From Paraburkholderia saeva (GTDB lineage: Bacteria; Pseudomonadota; Gammaproteobacteria; Burkholderiales; Burkholderiaceae), in the NCBI RefSeq assembly GCF_907164555.1, contig NZ_CAJQZC010000004.1, positions 372,001 through 436,000 on the forward strand: a DNA stretch of 64,000 nt, written 5' to 3'. Positions 17,159-25,666 of the stretch are shown here, one piece after another. Under the pieces are notes generated by a model, which worked only from the letters and a program-made list of their open reading frames with translations, was not told the DNA's origin and did not search any database. How positions within the stretch are numbered: the stretch's first letter is position 1; each line of letters opens with the position of its first letter. The translations under genes were made by a program, and so were the position numbers.

Positions 17159-18298
17159 ATGGATCTCAAGAATCTGATCAAGGCTAGAAAAGGGCACGCT
17201 GAACCGCTGTCGAGCGATGTCCAGCTTCTCGAATCCGGTTTGCTGCCGGGATTCGAAGCGTTGCCGACTGTTGTGCTGGTACTGGAAAAGCGCACGTTGC
17301 GCGTCGTGTTCGCGAATCCTTCCGCTGAATCGATGCTTGACCTGTCGCGCCGGCAACTCACGCAGATGATGTGGCCGGATATCTTTTCGAGCGCGGACGA
17401 ATTGCTGCTCACGATCGCCGCGATCGCCGAACACCGTTTCCACGCAACGCATCTCGACGCGGTTCTCGAGCGTCCTGGCCACGAACCGCTGCATGTGCAT
17501 GCGATCGTTGGTTTTCTCGAGAGCGCACCTGACTACGTGCTGCTCGAACTCTTCGAGAACGAGCGACATCTGCGCACCGACCGCGAAGAGCGCATTCAGG
17601 ATCTGACTGCGGTGAACAAGCAGTTGATCCGCAATCTCGCGCACGAAATCAAGAACCCGCTTGGCGGCATTCGTGGCGCCGCGCAACTGCTCGAATTCGA
17701 GTTGAGCGCGCGGGAGCGCGACGAGTTGCGCGAATACACGCAGGTCGTCATCAAGGAATCCGACCGGTTGCAGACGCTCGTCGACCGGCTCCTCGAGCCG
17801 CATCGTCATCCGCATATCGTCGGCGACGTGAACATTCACGAAGTATGTGAGCGCGTGCGCGCGGTGATCCTCGCGGAGTTTCCGCGTGGCCTCACGATCG
17901 AGCGCGACTACGACGTGAGCGTGCCCGATCTGCGCGGCGACAAGGAGCAGTTGATCCAGGCGCTCCTGAACATCGTGCGCAACGCAGCCGAAGCGTTACG
18001 TGAACGTATCTCGCAGGGCGATGCGCGTATCGAATTGCGCACGCGTGTCGCGCGCAAGGTCACGATTGCGAAACGTCTTTGTAAGCTGGCATTGGACTTG
18101 CATATCATCGACAACGGTCCCGGTATTCCCGACGATATCCGGGACCGCATCTTCTATCCGCTCGTTTCGGGGCGTGAGGATGGAAGCGGTCTTGGCCTGA
18201 CGCTCGCGCAGACATTCGTGCAACAGCACGACGGTCTGATCGAAGTGGAAAGCCGGCCGGGTCACACCGAGTTTCAGATCCTGCTGCCGCTTGAGTAA
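17159..18298 (+). CDS. glnL: Nitrogen regulation sensor histidine kinase NtrB
   Basis: A 379-residue soluble kinase that phosphorylates or dephosphorylates NtrC according to PII status. A PAS-like sensor domain covers residues about 25-140. The H-box NLAHEIKNPLGGIRGA places the phosphorylated histidine at 162. The catalytic HATPase domain has the N box (LLNIVRNAAEAL), G1 (IIDNGPGIPDD), an F-like region (FYPLVSGREDGSG) and G2 (GLGLTLA). It has no membrane segments. Context glnA-glnL-glnG is the classic nitrogen operon order. Confidence 0.96.
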   Translation: MDLKNLIKARKGHAEPLSSDVQLLESGLLPGFEALPTVVLVLEKRTLRVVFANPSAESMLDLSRRQLTQMMWPDIFSSADELLLTIAAIAEHRFHATHLDAVLERPGHEPLHVHAIVGFLESAPDYVLLELFENERHLRTDREERIQDLTAVNKQLIRNLAHEIKNPLGGIRGAAQLLEFELSARERDELREYTQVVIKESDRLQTLVDRLLEPHRHPHIVGDVNIHEVCERVRAVILAEFPRGLTIERDYDVSVPDLRGDKEQLIQALLNIVRNAAEALRERISQGDARIELRTRVARKVTIAKRLCKLALDLHIIDNGPGIPDDIRDRIFYPLVSGREDGSGLGLTLAQTFVQQHDGLIEVESRPGHTEFQILLPLE

Positions 18299-18373
18299 TT
18301 GTCCGTTCATGACGGGCATGCATTCGAAAGGCAGCACACACGCTGACGCACCTCAAGACTTCTGAACGACTAT

Positions 18374-19885
18374 ATGAAGCCGATCTGGATAGTAGACGAC
18401 GATCAATCGATCCGCTGGGTGCTCGAAAAAGCCCTCGCACGAGAAAATTTCGCGACGCGTAGTTTCGCGAACGTGCGCGAGGCGGCGGGGGCGCTGGATC
18501 ACGACAGCCCGCAGGTGCTGGTGTCCGACATCCGGATGCCGGGCGGCTCTGGCCTCGAGCTGTTGCAGACCGTCCGTGAACGCGTGCCGGGTCTGCCCGT
18601 CATCATCATGACGGCCTTCTCCGATCTGGATAGCGCAGTTGCCGCGTTCCAGGGCGGCGCGTTCGAGTATCTCGCCAAGCCGTTCGATGTGGACAAGGCA
18701 GTGGAGCTGATTCGACGCGCGGTCGACGAAAGCATGCGCGGCGAACAGACGTGGGACGACCGCGTCGCCGATGCACCGGAAATGCTCGGTCAGGCGCCGG
18801 CGATGCAGGACATGTTCCGTGCCATCGGGCGATTGTCCCATTCCGCGGCAACCGTGCTCATCACCGGAGAATCAGGCACCGGTAAGGAGCTTGTCGCACG
18901 CGCCTTGCACCGACATAGCCCGCGCGCGAACGGTCCATTCATCGCGCTCAACACGGCGGCGATTCCAAAGGACCTGCTGGAATCCGAACTGTTCGGTCAC
19001 GAGCGGGGCGCGTTCACTGGCGCGCAGGCGATGCGGCAAGGTCGCTTCGAGCAGGCCGAGAACGGCACGCTGTTCCTCGACGAAATCGGCGACATGCCGT
19101 TCGATCTGCAGACGCGTCTGTTGCGCGTGTTGTCGGATGGCCAGTTCTATCGTGTCGGTGGCCACAATCCGCTGCGCGCCAACGTGCGGGTCATCGCGGC
19201 GACGCACCAGAATCTTGAATCGCGCGTGCGTCAGGGCTTGTTCCGCGAGGATCTGTATCACCGTCTAAACGTGATCCGTCTGCGATTGCCAGCGCTACGC
19301 GAACGCAGTGAAGACATACCGCTCCTCACGCGCCATTTTCTGCAGAAGAGCGCGCGTGATCTGGGGGTCGAGCCAAAGCGCGTATCCGACGAAACGCTCG
19401 CGTACCTCGCGTCGCTCACGTTTGCCGGCAATGTGCGGCAACTCGAGAACCTGGCCAACTGGCTGACGGTCATGGCGCCGGCGCAGACGATCGAGATCAA
19501 GGATCTGCCGCCTGACCTCGTGCCTTCGTCGGCGGGTAACGGCGATATGATCGCGGGCGGTGGTCTCGCCACCGACGCGGGCGGCAACGCAATGGCCGCG
19601 GCTGGAGCGAACGGAGCGGCGTCGCCGTCGCCGATGTCCCCGGTGCCGGGCGTGCCCACAAGCGCGCCGGTCAGCGTGTGGGAGAGCGGATTGCGAACTG
19701 AAGTGGCCCGCATGCTGCGCGAGAATTCGGCCGATGTGATGGACGAACTGTCGCGTCGTTTCGAGGCTGCCGTGATTCGCGAAGCGCTCGACTTTACGCG
19801 TGGACGTAAGGTCGAAGCGGCGGAGCGTCTCGGTATCGGGCGCAACACGATCACGCGCAAGATCCAGGAACTGAACCTCGAATAG
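18374..19885 (+). CDS. glnG: Nitrogen regulator NtrC, sigma-54 activator
   Basis: A 503-residue response regulator that activates sigma-54 promoters when nitrogen is short. The receiver domain (1-120) has Asp52 in VSDIRMPG. The AAA+ domain has Walker A GESGTGKE (165-172), the sigma-54 contact loop GAFTGA (212-217) and [11 protein letters not shown] flexible Gly/Ala/Pro linker around 380-430 is longer than in enteric NtrC. The Fis-type helix-turn-helix closes the protein ([19 protein letters not shown]). It lies 75 bases after glnL, and a terminator follows. Confidence 0.97.
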   Translation: MKPIWIVDDDQSIRWVLEKALARENFATRSFANVREAAGALDHDSPQVLVSDIRMPGGSGLELLQTVRERVPGLPVIIMTAFSDLDSAVAAFQGGAFEYLAKPFDVDKAVELIRRAVDESMRGEQTWDDRVADAPEMLGQAPAMQDMFRAIGRLSHSAATVLITGESGTGKELVARALHRHSPRANGPFIALNTAAIPKDLLESELFGHERGAFTGAQAMRQGRFEQAENGTLFLDEIGDMPFDLQTRLLRVLSDGQFYRVGGHNPLRANVRVIAATHQNLESRVRQGLFREDLYHRLNVIRLRLPALRERSEDIPLLTRHFLQKSARDLGVEPKRVSDETLAYLASLTFAGNVRQLENLANWLTVMAPAQTIEIKDLPPDLVPSSAGNGDMIAGGGLATDAGGNAMAAAGANGAASPSPMSPVPGVPTSAPVSVWESGLRTEVARMLRENSADVMDELSRRFEAAVIREALDFTRGRKVEAAERLGIGRNTITRKIQELNLE

Positions 19886-19912
19886 CCGTTCGGCAGAGCC
19901 GGCAGGATCGCG

Positions 19913-19949
19913 GGCCGTCCACGCGTGACATTACGCGTGTACGGCCTTT
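19913..19949 (+). terminator. Terminator after glnG
   Basis: A 14-bp stem with one mismatch (GGCCGTCCACGCGT / ACGCGTGTACGGCC), six-base loop, then TTT. The stem is strong but the T tract is short. Confidence 0.75.
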
Positions 19950-20068
19950 CTGTTTCCTGTTGTCGATGATCCTGCGGATCTTGCCAGTTTGATATGCCGA
20001 ACGGTCAGGTCGCGGCGCGGGCTGGCGACAGGGCATAATCGGTGCTGTTCTTCTTTTGACAGCTCACC

Positions 20069-22147
20069 ATGCCCGCAGCGCGCTCCTGGCCTCGCAGTAT
20101 CGATCCGTTCATCAATCTCGAAGCGCTTCACGATGCGGCGTCCATGGCGTGGGTCGGCGAGCAGAACGCACGCACCCGTGCCGAATGGCGCGACGGCGAG
20201 CGTTTCAACGCATTGACGCAGCGTCTCTCGAGCGCGTACCTGCCGCGCGAACGGCCGGTTATCCCGAGCCGCTGGAAAGACTGGGCCTACGACTTCTGGC
20301 AGGACGATCGCAATCCGAAAGGTCTCTGGCGGCGTACGTCGTGGGCGAGCTGGCGCAACGGCTCGCCGCAATGGCAGAACCTGCTCGACTTCGACGCGCT
20401 GGGCGAGGCCGAAGCCGCGCCGTGGGTCTGCGCCGATATCGAGATCCTGTATCCGGATGGTGACCGTGCACTGATCGCGCTGTCGCCGGGCGGATCCGAC
20501 GCGACAGTCGTGCGCGAGTTCGATATCGATAACCAGCGCTTCGTATCGAACGGATTCACGATTGAAGTTGCGGGCAAACACACTGCATCGTGGATCGACC
20601 GCAACACGCTGTATGTCGGCTGGGACAATGGCGACGCAACGCTCACGCGCTCGGGTTATCCGCGTGAGGTCCGTCGCTGGCAGCGAGGCACAACGCTCGC
20701 CGCTGCGCCGGTTGTCTTCGCCGGCGAATTCGACGACATCGGCGTGGAGGCGCACTACGATCCCGTCGAGCGGCGTCATTCGGCGGTGCGCGATGTCGAC
20801 TTCTTCGATTCGCATACCTATTGGCCCGACGGGGAGGGTGTGTGGCAACGCTACGACGTGCCGTCGCACGTTTCGGTGGGCGGCTGGCATGGCTGGCTGC
20901 TGCTTGAACCGCGCCTCGACTGGAAGTGTGAAGGCGCCGTTCATGCCGGCGGTGCGTTGCTCGCGATCCGCGAGACGGCGTTTCTTGCCGGCAACCGGCA
21001 ATTCGTGCCGCTCTTCACGCCGACGCCACTCACGTCGGCCTGCGAGTGGACGCATTCGCTCAACATGCTGATCGTGTCGTACCTCGACGATGTCGAGAGC
21101 CGCACGCTGCTCTGGCAACCGCGGCAATTGCCCGATGGCGAGTGGCACTGGGAATCGCGCACGTTTCCGTCGCGCGAAACATCACAGGTAGATGTATCGC
21201 CGATCGAGGCCACGCTTAACGACGAAGTTTACGTCGATGTCGACGATTATCTGCAGCCGCCCGAATACTGTCTTGCCGATCTCGGTCAGGAAGACCTGGG
21301 TGTGTGGACCGTGCTGGACCGCTGGCCCACGCAGTTCGACGCTGCGCCGCTTACCGTGAAGCGCGGTTATGCCCAGTCGAAAGACGGCACGCGGGTGCCG
21401 TACACGGTTGTAGGTGCACGCCGTCTTCTTGATGCGCCGACACCGCTGGCGAGTCCATGTCTGTTGACGGGCTATGGCGGCTTTGCTGTCCCGCTGACGC
21501 CGGATTACCTCGTGAGCACGGGCATCGGCTGGCTGGAGCAGGGCGGCGTCTATGTGGTCGCGCATATCCGGGGTGGCGGCGAGTACGGCACGCAATGGCA
21601 TCTGGCCGCGCAGCGCGAACACCGGCAACGCGCGTTCGATGACTTTATCGCGGTCGCCGAAGCGTTAATCGCCGACGGCGTGACGACCGCAGCGCGACTC
21701 GGCATCCAGGGTGGCAGTAACGGCGGCCTGCTGGTTGCCGCGTGCATGATGCAACGTCCGGAACTCTTTGGCGCGGTCGTGTGCGAAGTGCCGCTGCTCG
21801 ACATGCAGCGGTATCACCTGTTGCATGCCGGGGCATCGTGGATGGACGAATACGGCGACCCCGACGATCCGCACGAAGCGCGAGCGCTGGCGGCGTACTC
21901 GCCGTATCACCATGTTTCCGCGGACGTGAAGTACCCGCCCGTGCTGTTCACGACATCAACGAGCGACGATCGCGTGCATCCAGGGCACGCACGCAAGATG
22001 GTGGCGCGCATGCAGGCAGCGGGCCACACGGATGTCTGGTACTGGGAGAATACCGACGGCGGACACGGTTCAGGTTCCGATGCGCTGGAGCGTGCCGCCT
22101 ACGATGCAATGGTGTTCGGATTTCTGTCGTCGCGGCTGGCGTCGTAA
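20069..22147 (+). CDS. Prolyl oligopeptidase family (S9) serine peptidase
   Basis: A 692-residue cytosolic protein with an N-terminal beta-propeller (about 70-410) and a C-terminal alpha/beta-hydrolase domain. The nucleophile elbow is GIQGGSNGGLL with Ser550. The acid lies in the STSDDRVHP segment, and the histidine in DGGHGSGS near the end. YGGFAVPLTPDYL and VAHIRGGGEYG match S9A peptidases, which cleave short peptides after proline. No signal peptide is seen. It is a stand-alone gene between glnG and the convergent xth. Confidence 0.9.
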   Translation: MPAARSWPRSIDPFINLEALHDAASMAWVGEQNARTRAEWRDGERFNALTQRLSSAYLPRERPVIPSRWKDWAYDFWQDDRNPKGLWRRTSWASWRNGSPQWQNLLDFDALGEAEAAPWVCADIEILYPDGDRALIALSPGGSDATVVREFDIDNQRFVSNGFTIEVAGKHTASWIDRNTLYVGWDNGDATLTRSGYPREVRRWQRGTTLAAAPVVFAGEFDDIGVEAHYDPVERRHSAVRDVDFFDSHTYWPDGEGVWQRYDVPSHVSVGGWHGWLLLEPRLDWKCEGAVHAGGALLAIRETAFLAGNRQFVPLFTPTPLTSACEWTHSLNMLIVSYLDDVESRTLLWQPRQLPDGEWHWESRTFPSRETSQVDVSPIEATLNDEVYVDVDDYLQPPEYCLADLGQEDLGVWTVLDRWPTQFDAAPLTVKRGYAQSKDGTRVPYTVVGARRLLDAPTPLASPCLLTGYGGFAVPLTPDYLVSTGIGWLEQGGVYVVAHIRGGGEYGTQWHLAAQREHRQRAFDDFIAVAEALIADGVTTAARLGIQGGSNGGLLVAACMMQRPELFGAVVCEVPLLDMQRYHLLHAGASWMDEYGDPDDPHEARALAAYSPYHHVSADVKYPPVLFTTSTSDDRVHPGHARKMVARMQAAGHTDVWYWENTDGGHGSGSDALERAAYDAMVFGFLSSRLAS

Positions 22148-22211
22148 CGGCCGCGCGCGGGGTTTCGGTGAACGTGTGCTGCGCAACGTCGTCCGCTGCA
22201 CACGTGCGGGT

Positions 22212-22988
22212 TCAGCCTATTTCCGCAATGACCGGCGCGTGGTCCGAAGGCTGGTCCCATTTGCGCGGAACGCGGTCGACATCGCACGACGTGCATGACC
22301 CGGCAAGCGCGTTCGAGAGCAGGATGTGGTCGATGCGAAGCCCTGCGTTGCGACGGAACGCGAGCATCCGGTAGTCCCACCACGTGAAGGTCTTCTCGGG
22401 ATGCTCGAATTTCCGGAAGGCATCCACCAGACCCAGTTCGACGAGACGCACGAACTGCGCGCGTTCTTCCGGCGAGACGAGATTCTGTCCTTCCCACGCC
22501 TTCGGGTCGTGTACGTCGCGATCTTCGGGGGCGATGTTGTAGTCGCCGAGCAGGGCGAGTTTCGGATGTTGCGCGAGCTCGCCTGATATCCAGTCGTGCA
22601 GCGCATCGAGCCAGCGGAGTTTGTAGGCGAACTTCTCGGTGCCCGGTGCCTGACCGTTCGGAAAATACGCGGAGATGATGCGCACGCCCTCGATCGTCGC
22701 GGCAATCACGCGTTGCTGCGGGTCCTCGAAACCGGGGATGTTGCGCACGATCGAGGTCTCATCGACAACGAGGCCTTCGCGCACAAGAATGCCGACGCCA
22801 TTGTAGGTTTTCTGCCCGGCGAACCAGCTTCGATAACCTTTGGCTTCGAGTTCTGCTCGCGGGAATTTCTCGTCGGGCAGCTTGAGTTCCTGCAGACACA
22901 GCACGTCGGTCTGACTCGTTTCGAGCCAGTCGGTTACGTGCTGCTGGCGAACCTTCAGGGAGTTCACATTCCAGGTGGCGATTTTCAT
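22212..22988 (-). CDS. xth: Exodeoxyribonuclease III (AP endonuclease family)
   Basis: A 258-residue enzyme of the exonuclease III/endonuclease-exonuclease-phosphatase fold, which acts at abasic sites in base excision repair. Catalytic motifs visible: WNVNSL at the N-terminus, CLQELKLPD with the metal-binding Glu, ISAYFPNG, LLGDYNIAPED, the WWDYR segment, RIDHILLS, and SDHAPV at the C-terminus with the catalytic His. Length and motifs are full. The gene is convergent with the S9 peptidase. Confidence 0.95.
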   Translation of the reverse strand: MKIATWNVNSLKVRQQHVTDWLETSQTDVLCLQELKLPDEKFPRAELEAKGYRSWFAGQKTYNGVGILVREGLVVDETSIVRNIPGFEDPQQRVIAATIEGVRIISAYFPNGQAPGTEKFAYKLRWLDALHDWISGELAQHPKLALLGDYNIAPEDRDVHDPKAWEGQNLVSPEERAQFVRLVELGLVDAFRKFEHPEKTFTWWDYRMLAFRRNAGLRIDHILLSNALAGSCTSCDVDRVPRKWDQPSDHAPVIAEIG

Positions 22989-23182
22989 TCGATGTCGGAG
23001 AGAGCGGGCGCGATGAGGAAGAGTTTACATGAAGGCGGCGCGCGACTGGATCCCTTCCGTTCTGCGTTGGGAAAGGCGCTGCGCAGGCTTGGCAACGGCG
23101 CGCTTCACCAGGGCAAATAAATGTCAGACCGCGGCACCGCGCGGCGTATAGTGGGGCGACACACACGTTTCAGGGGCACATC

Positions 23183-23470
23183 ATGGCCGAACTCTATCCT
23201 GCCATTTACAAGGACTTCGAAGTGCATCCGCTGGTCTTTTCGCGGGAATTCGACAAGTTCGACGGCCACAAGAAACACGCCGAAGGTTATGACGTTGCGG
23301 TGCGCGTCTGCCGCCCGGGCGCCATTAGCGGCTCGAAGGCGAGCCGTGTGTTTCGGCTCTCGCGACAACTGACGTTTTCCGATTTCGGCGTGGCTAAACG
23401 CAGCGCAAGTCAGTACGGCGCCGACATCATCGACGGAAAAATCGAAGGTGCAACGGTAGCCGATCTGTGA
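23183..23470 (+). CDS. Small conserved-looking hypothetical protein
   Basis: A 95-residue protein I do not recognise. It begins MAELYPAIYKDFEVHPLVFS and has a balanced, GC-codon-biased composition like real genes in this window. No signal peptide or membrane segment is seen; a Cys-containing strand (VRVCRPG) and a Ser/Ala-rich middle are the only features. AGGGGC before the ATG is a reasonable ribosome-binding site. It lies between the divergent xth and the initiator tRNA gene. Confidence 0.7.
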   Translation: MAELYPAIYKDFEVHPLVFSREFDKFDGHKKHAEGYDVAVRVCRPGAISGSKASRVFRLSRQLTFSDFGVAKRSASQYGADIIDGKIEGATVADL

Positions 23471-23538
23471 GCATGCAAAATAGTTTGCATGAGTGTTTGA
23501 CGTTATGCAGGTGCGCCAGTACAATTCGCTTCCTCTGA

Positions 23539-23615
23539 CGCGGGGTGGAGCAGTCTGGCAGCTCGTCGGGCTCATAACCCGAAGGTCACAGGTTCAAATC
23601 CTGTCCCCGCAACCA
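23539..23615 (+). tRNA. Initiator tRNA-fMet (CAT anticodon)
   Basis: A 77-base tRNA with encoded CCA. The acceptor stem CGCGGGG/CCCCGCA leaves the C1-A72 mismatch, and the anticodon stem has three G-C pairs (GGG...CCC) around CTCATAA; both are hallmarks of initiator tRNA. The T arm reads CAGGTTCAAATCCTG. Confidence 0.97.
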
Positions 23616-23677
23616 AATATCGCCTTGCTGGTTTTCCCATCGAGGCGCTGCATCAAACCGGCGATAACGTCGCCAGC

Positions 23678-23703
23678 AAAAAACCCGCTTCGGCGGGTTT
23701 TTT
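23678..23703 (+). terminator. Terminator after tRNA-fMet
   Basis: Stem AACCCGC/GCGGGTT within flanking A and T runs, loop TTCG, then six T. It works on the plus strand for the tRNA, and the A run gives it a T tract on the minus strand too, where it lies downstream of the small gene at 23785. Confidence 0.9.
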
Positions 23704-23784
23704 GTTTTGCGCCGATACACTGCTGCGTGTACGTCAGACTGGCGAACGCGGTGGCGATGCGTGTCGCCGCAATCCTTCGATCAT

Positions 23785-24024
23785 TCAGTTCACTGTCACC
23801 CGCTTGATGCGGTAGAACCTGAACGCGGGCTCCTGCACGTTGACCGTCTGGCCAATACATGGCACGAGCGTATATTCCGCGGCCTCGTTTTGCCGCTGCG
23901 CGGCTTTGACTGCACGCACCATGTTTTGCGCGCTGTACCTGCTGTTTTCGTGAATCAGTAGCACTTCGTCCGGCTGCAGTTGTGCAATCTGCCATGTCAG
24001 TGAGCCGTTCAGTAGCTCGCTCAT
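23785..24024 (-). CDS. Small hypothetical protein near tRNA-fMet
   Basis: A 79-residue protein I do not recognise, starting MSELLNGSLTWQIAQLQPDE and ending FRFYRIKRVTVN. The frame is open much further upstream, but that part antisense-overlaps the deaminase gene. The ATG at 24024 has GGAG seven bases before it. Composition (strands alternating with a short amphipathic helix around NMVRAVKAAQRQNEAAEY) suggests a small folded cytosolic protein. It sits alone, facing the tRNA terminator. Confidence 0.65.
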   Translation of the reverse strand: MSELLNGSLTWQIAQLQPDEVLLIHENSRYSAQNMVRAVKAAQRQNEAAEYTLVPCIGQTVNVQEPAFRFYRIKRVTVN

Positions 24025-24241
24025 TTCCTCACTCCGTTTAAATCGCGTTATCTCTAAAACAAGAATAGTGCCCGGGCGGTCTTTCAGGGAGTGGCCGATC
24101 GACGCATGGGCTCGCGTAACCTGCGGCCGCCATTTCGCGGGTCTGTGCACCGATGCATGCCATGGGCTCGTCCAGATGGCTAAACGGGTTCCATCCGCTT
24201 TCTGACGTCGATAGAATCGAAGGCAATCAAAGGAGCCGCTG

Positions 24242-25528
24242 ATGGATCTGATCATTCGCCGTGCTGTCCTGCCGGGCCATGTTCCGGGTCGCAACGAGCC
24301 CGTCGATATCGGCATCGAGGCCGGTCGCATTCGGACCGTTGAACCGCGTCTTGCGGCCACGGCACCGGAAGAGATCGACGCGGCCGGCGCGCTCGTCACG
24401 CCGCCCTTCGTCGATCCGCATTTCCATATGGATGCGACGCTGTCGTATGGTTTGCCACGGGTGAATGCGTCCGGCACGTTGCTGGAGGGGATCGCACTCT
24501 GGGGCGAGCTCAAGCCGCAACTCACCCAGGAAGCGTTGATCGAGCGCGCATTGCAGTATTGCGACTGGGCGGTCGCGCGCGGGCTGCTGGCCATTCGTAC
24601 GCATGTGGACGTCTGCGATCCGCGTCTCCTCGCAGTGGAAGCGCTGCTCGAAGTGAAGCGTCGCGTCGCGCCTTATCTGGACATGCAACTGGTCGCGTTC
24701 CCGCAGGACGGTGTGCTGCGCAGCGCGGGCGCGTTCGACAACCTCAAGCGTGCGATATCGATGGGCGTCGACGTGGTCGGCGGTATTCCGCACTTCGAGC
24801 GCACCATGGCCGATGGCGCGGAGTCGGTGCGCATTCTGTGCGAATACGCGGCGGAGCGGGGCTTGCGCGTCGACATGCATTGCGACGAATCAGACGACCC
24901 CATGTCGCGTCACATCGAGACGCTTGCGGCGCAGTCGCATCGTCTCGGCTTGCATGGGCGTGTCACCGGGTCGCATCTGACGTCCATGCATTCGATGGAC
25001 AACTACTACGTCAGCAAGTTGCTGCCGTTGATGCGCGAAGCGGGCGTCGCGGCGATCGCCAATCCGCTGATCAATATCACCTTGCAGGGCCGCAGCGATA
25101 CCTATCCGAAGCGACGCGGCATGACGCGCGTGCCGGAGATGCTGGCGGCTGGCATCAACGTCGCGTTTGGTCACGATTGTGTGATGGATCCCTGGTACGG
25201 TCTCGGTTCGGGCGACATGCTCGAAGTTGCGCACATGGGCCTGCACGTTGCGCAGATGACCAGTCAGGACGGCATACGTGCCTGTTTCGATGCGGTGACG
25301 GTCAATGCGGCACGTATTCTCGGGCTCGAAGGCTACGGGATCGAACCGGGTTGCGAGGCGAATCTCGTCGTTCTCGATGCACGCGACACGACCGAGGCGA
25401 TACGCCTAAGGGCGGCGCGCCTCGCAGTGATCCGGCGTGGCAAGTTGGTCAGCCGCATGCCGGCAGCGACTGCGACGCTCTCGCTTGAAGGCCGGCCATT
25501 GTCGGTCGATTTCAAGCTGCATCGTTGA
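24242..25528 (+). CDS. Cytosine deaminase-like amidohydrolase
   Basis: A 428-residue metal-dependent amidohydrolase, the same length as E. coli CodA. Metal ligands are visible: DPHFHMD near residue 60, HCDESDDP near 215 and FGHDCVMDPW near 310, with AVFGH-type spacing; the GRVTGSHLTSMHSM region and NPLINITLQGRSDTYPKRRG also match the CodA group. The expected reaction is deamination of cytosine to uracil, although this subgroup also includes isocytosine and creatinine deaminases. GGAG before the ATG supports the start. No permease gene (codB) is adjacent. Confidence 0.85.
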   Translation: MDLIIRRAVLPGHVPGRNEPVDIGIEAGRIRTVEPRLAATAPEEIDAAGALVTPPFVDPHFHMDATLSYGLPRVNASGTLLEGIALWGELKPQLTQEALIERALQYCDWAVARGLLAIRTHVDVCDPRLLAVEALLEVKRRVAPYLDMQLVAFPQDGVLRSAGAFDNLKRAISMGVDVVGGIPHFERTMADGAESVRILCEYAAERGLRVDMHCDESDDPMSRHIETLAAQSHRLGLHGRVTGSHLTSMHSMDNYYVSKLLPLMREAGVAAIANPLINITLQGRSDTYPKRRGMTRVPEMLAAGINVAFGHDCVMDPWYGLGSGDMLEVAHMGLHVAQMTSQDGIRACFDAVTVNAARILGLEGYGIEPGCEANLVVLDARDTTEAIRLRAARLAVIRRGKLVSRMPAATATLSLEGRPLSVDFKLHR

Positions 25529-25546
25529 GTGGGCGCGCGAGCAAAG

Positions 25547-25584
25547 AAAAAAAGCCTGTGATTGCGTGAACAATCACAGGCTTT
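25547..25584 (-). terminator. Terminator of prlC
   Basis: A perfect 14-bp stem (AAAGCCTGTGATTG / CAATCACAGGCTTT) with a 6-base loop; on the minus strand it runs into a seven-T tract. It lies between the convergent deaminase and prlC genes. Confidence 0.9.
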
Positions 25585-25666
25585 GCAGAAAACAGATGTG
25601 GCGCTGGCGCCGCCGGGGCATCGAGGCAACCCGCACCCGATCCACGCGACAGCGTCACACTACAGG

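Noticed and set aside
23785-24594. 269-codon version of the small minus-strand gene
   Set aside because: The extra N-terminal part lies antisense to the deaminase gene and is Ser/Arg-rich; the ATG at 24024 has the ribosome-binding site.
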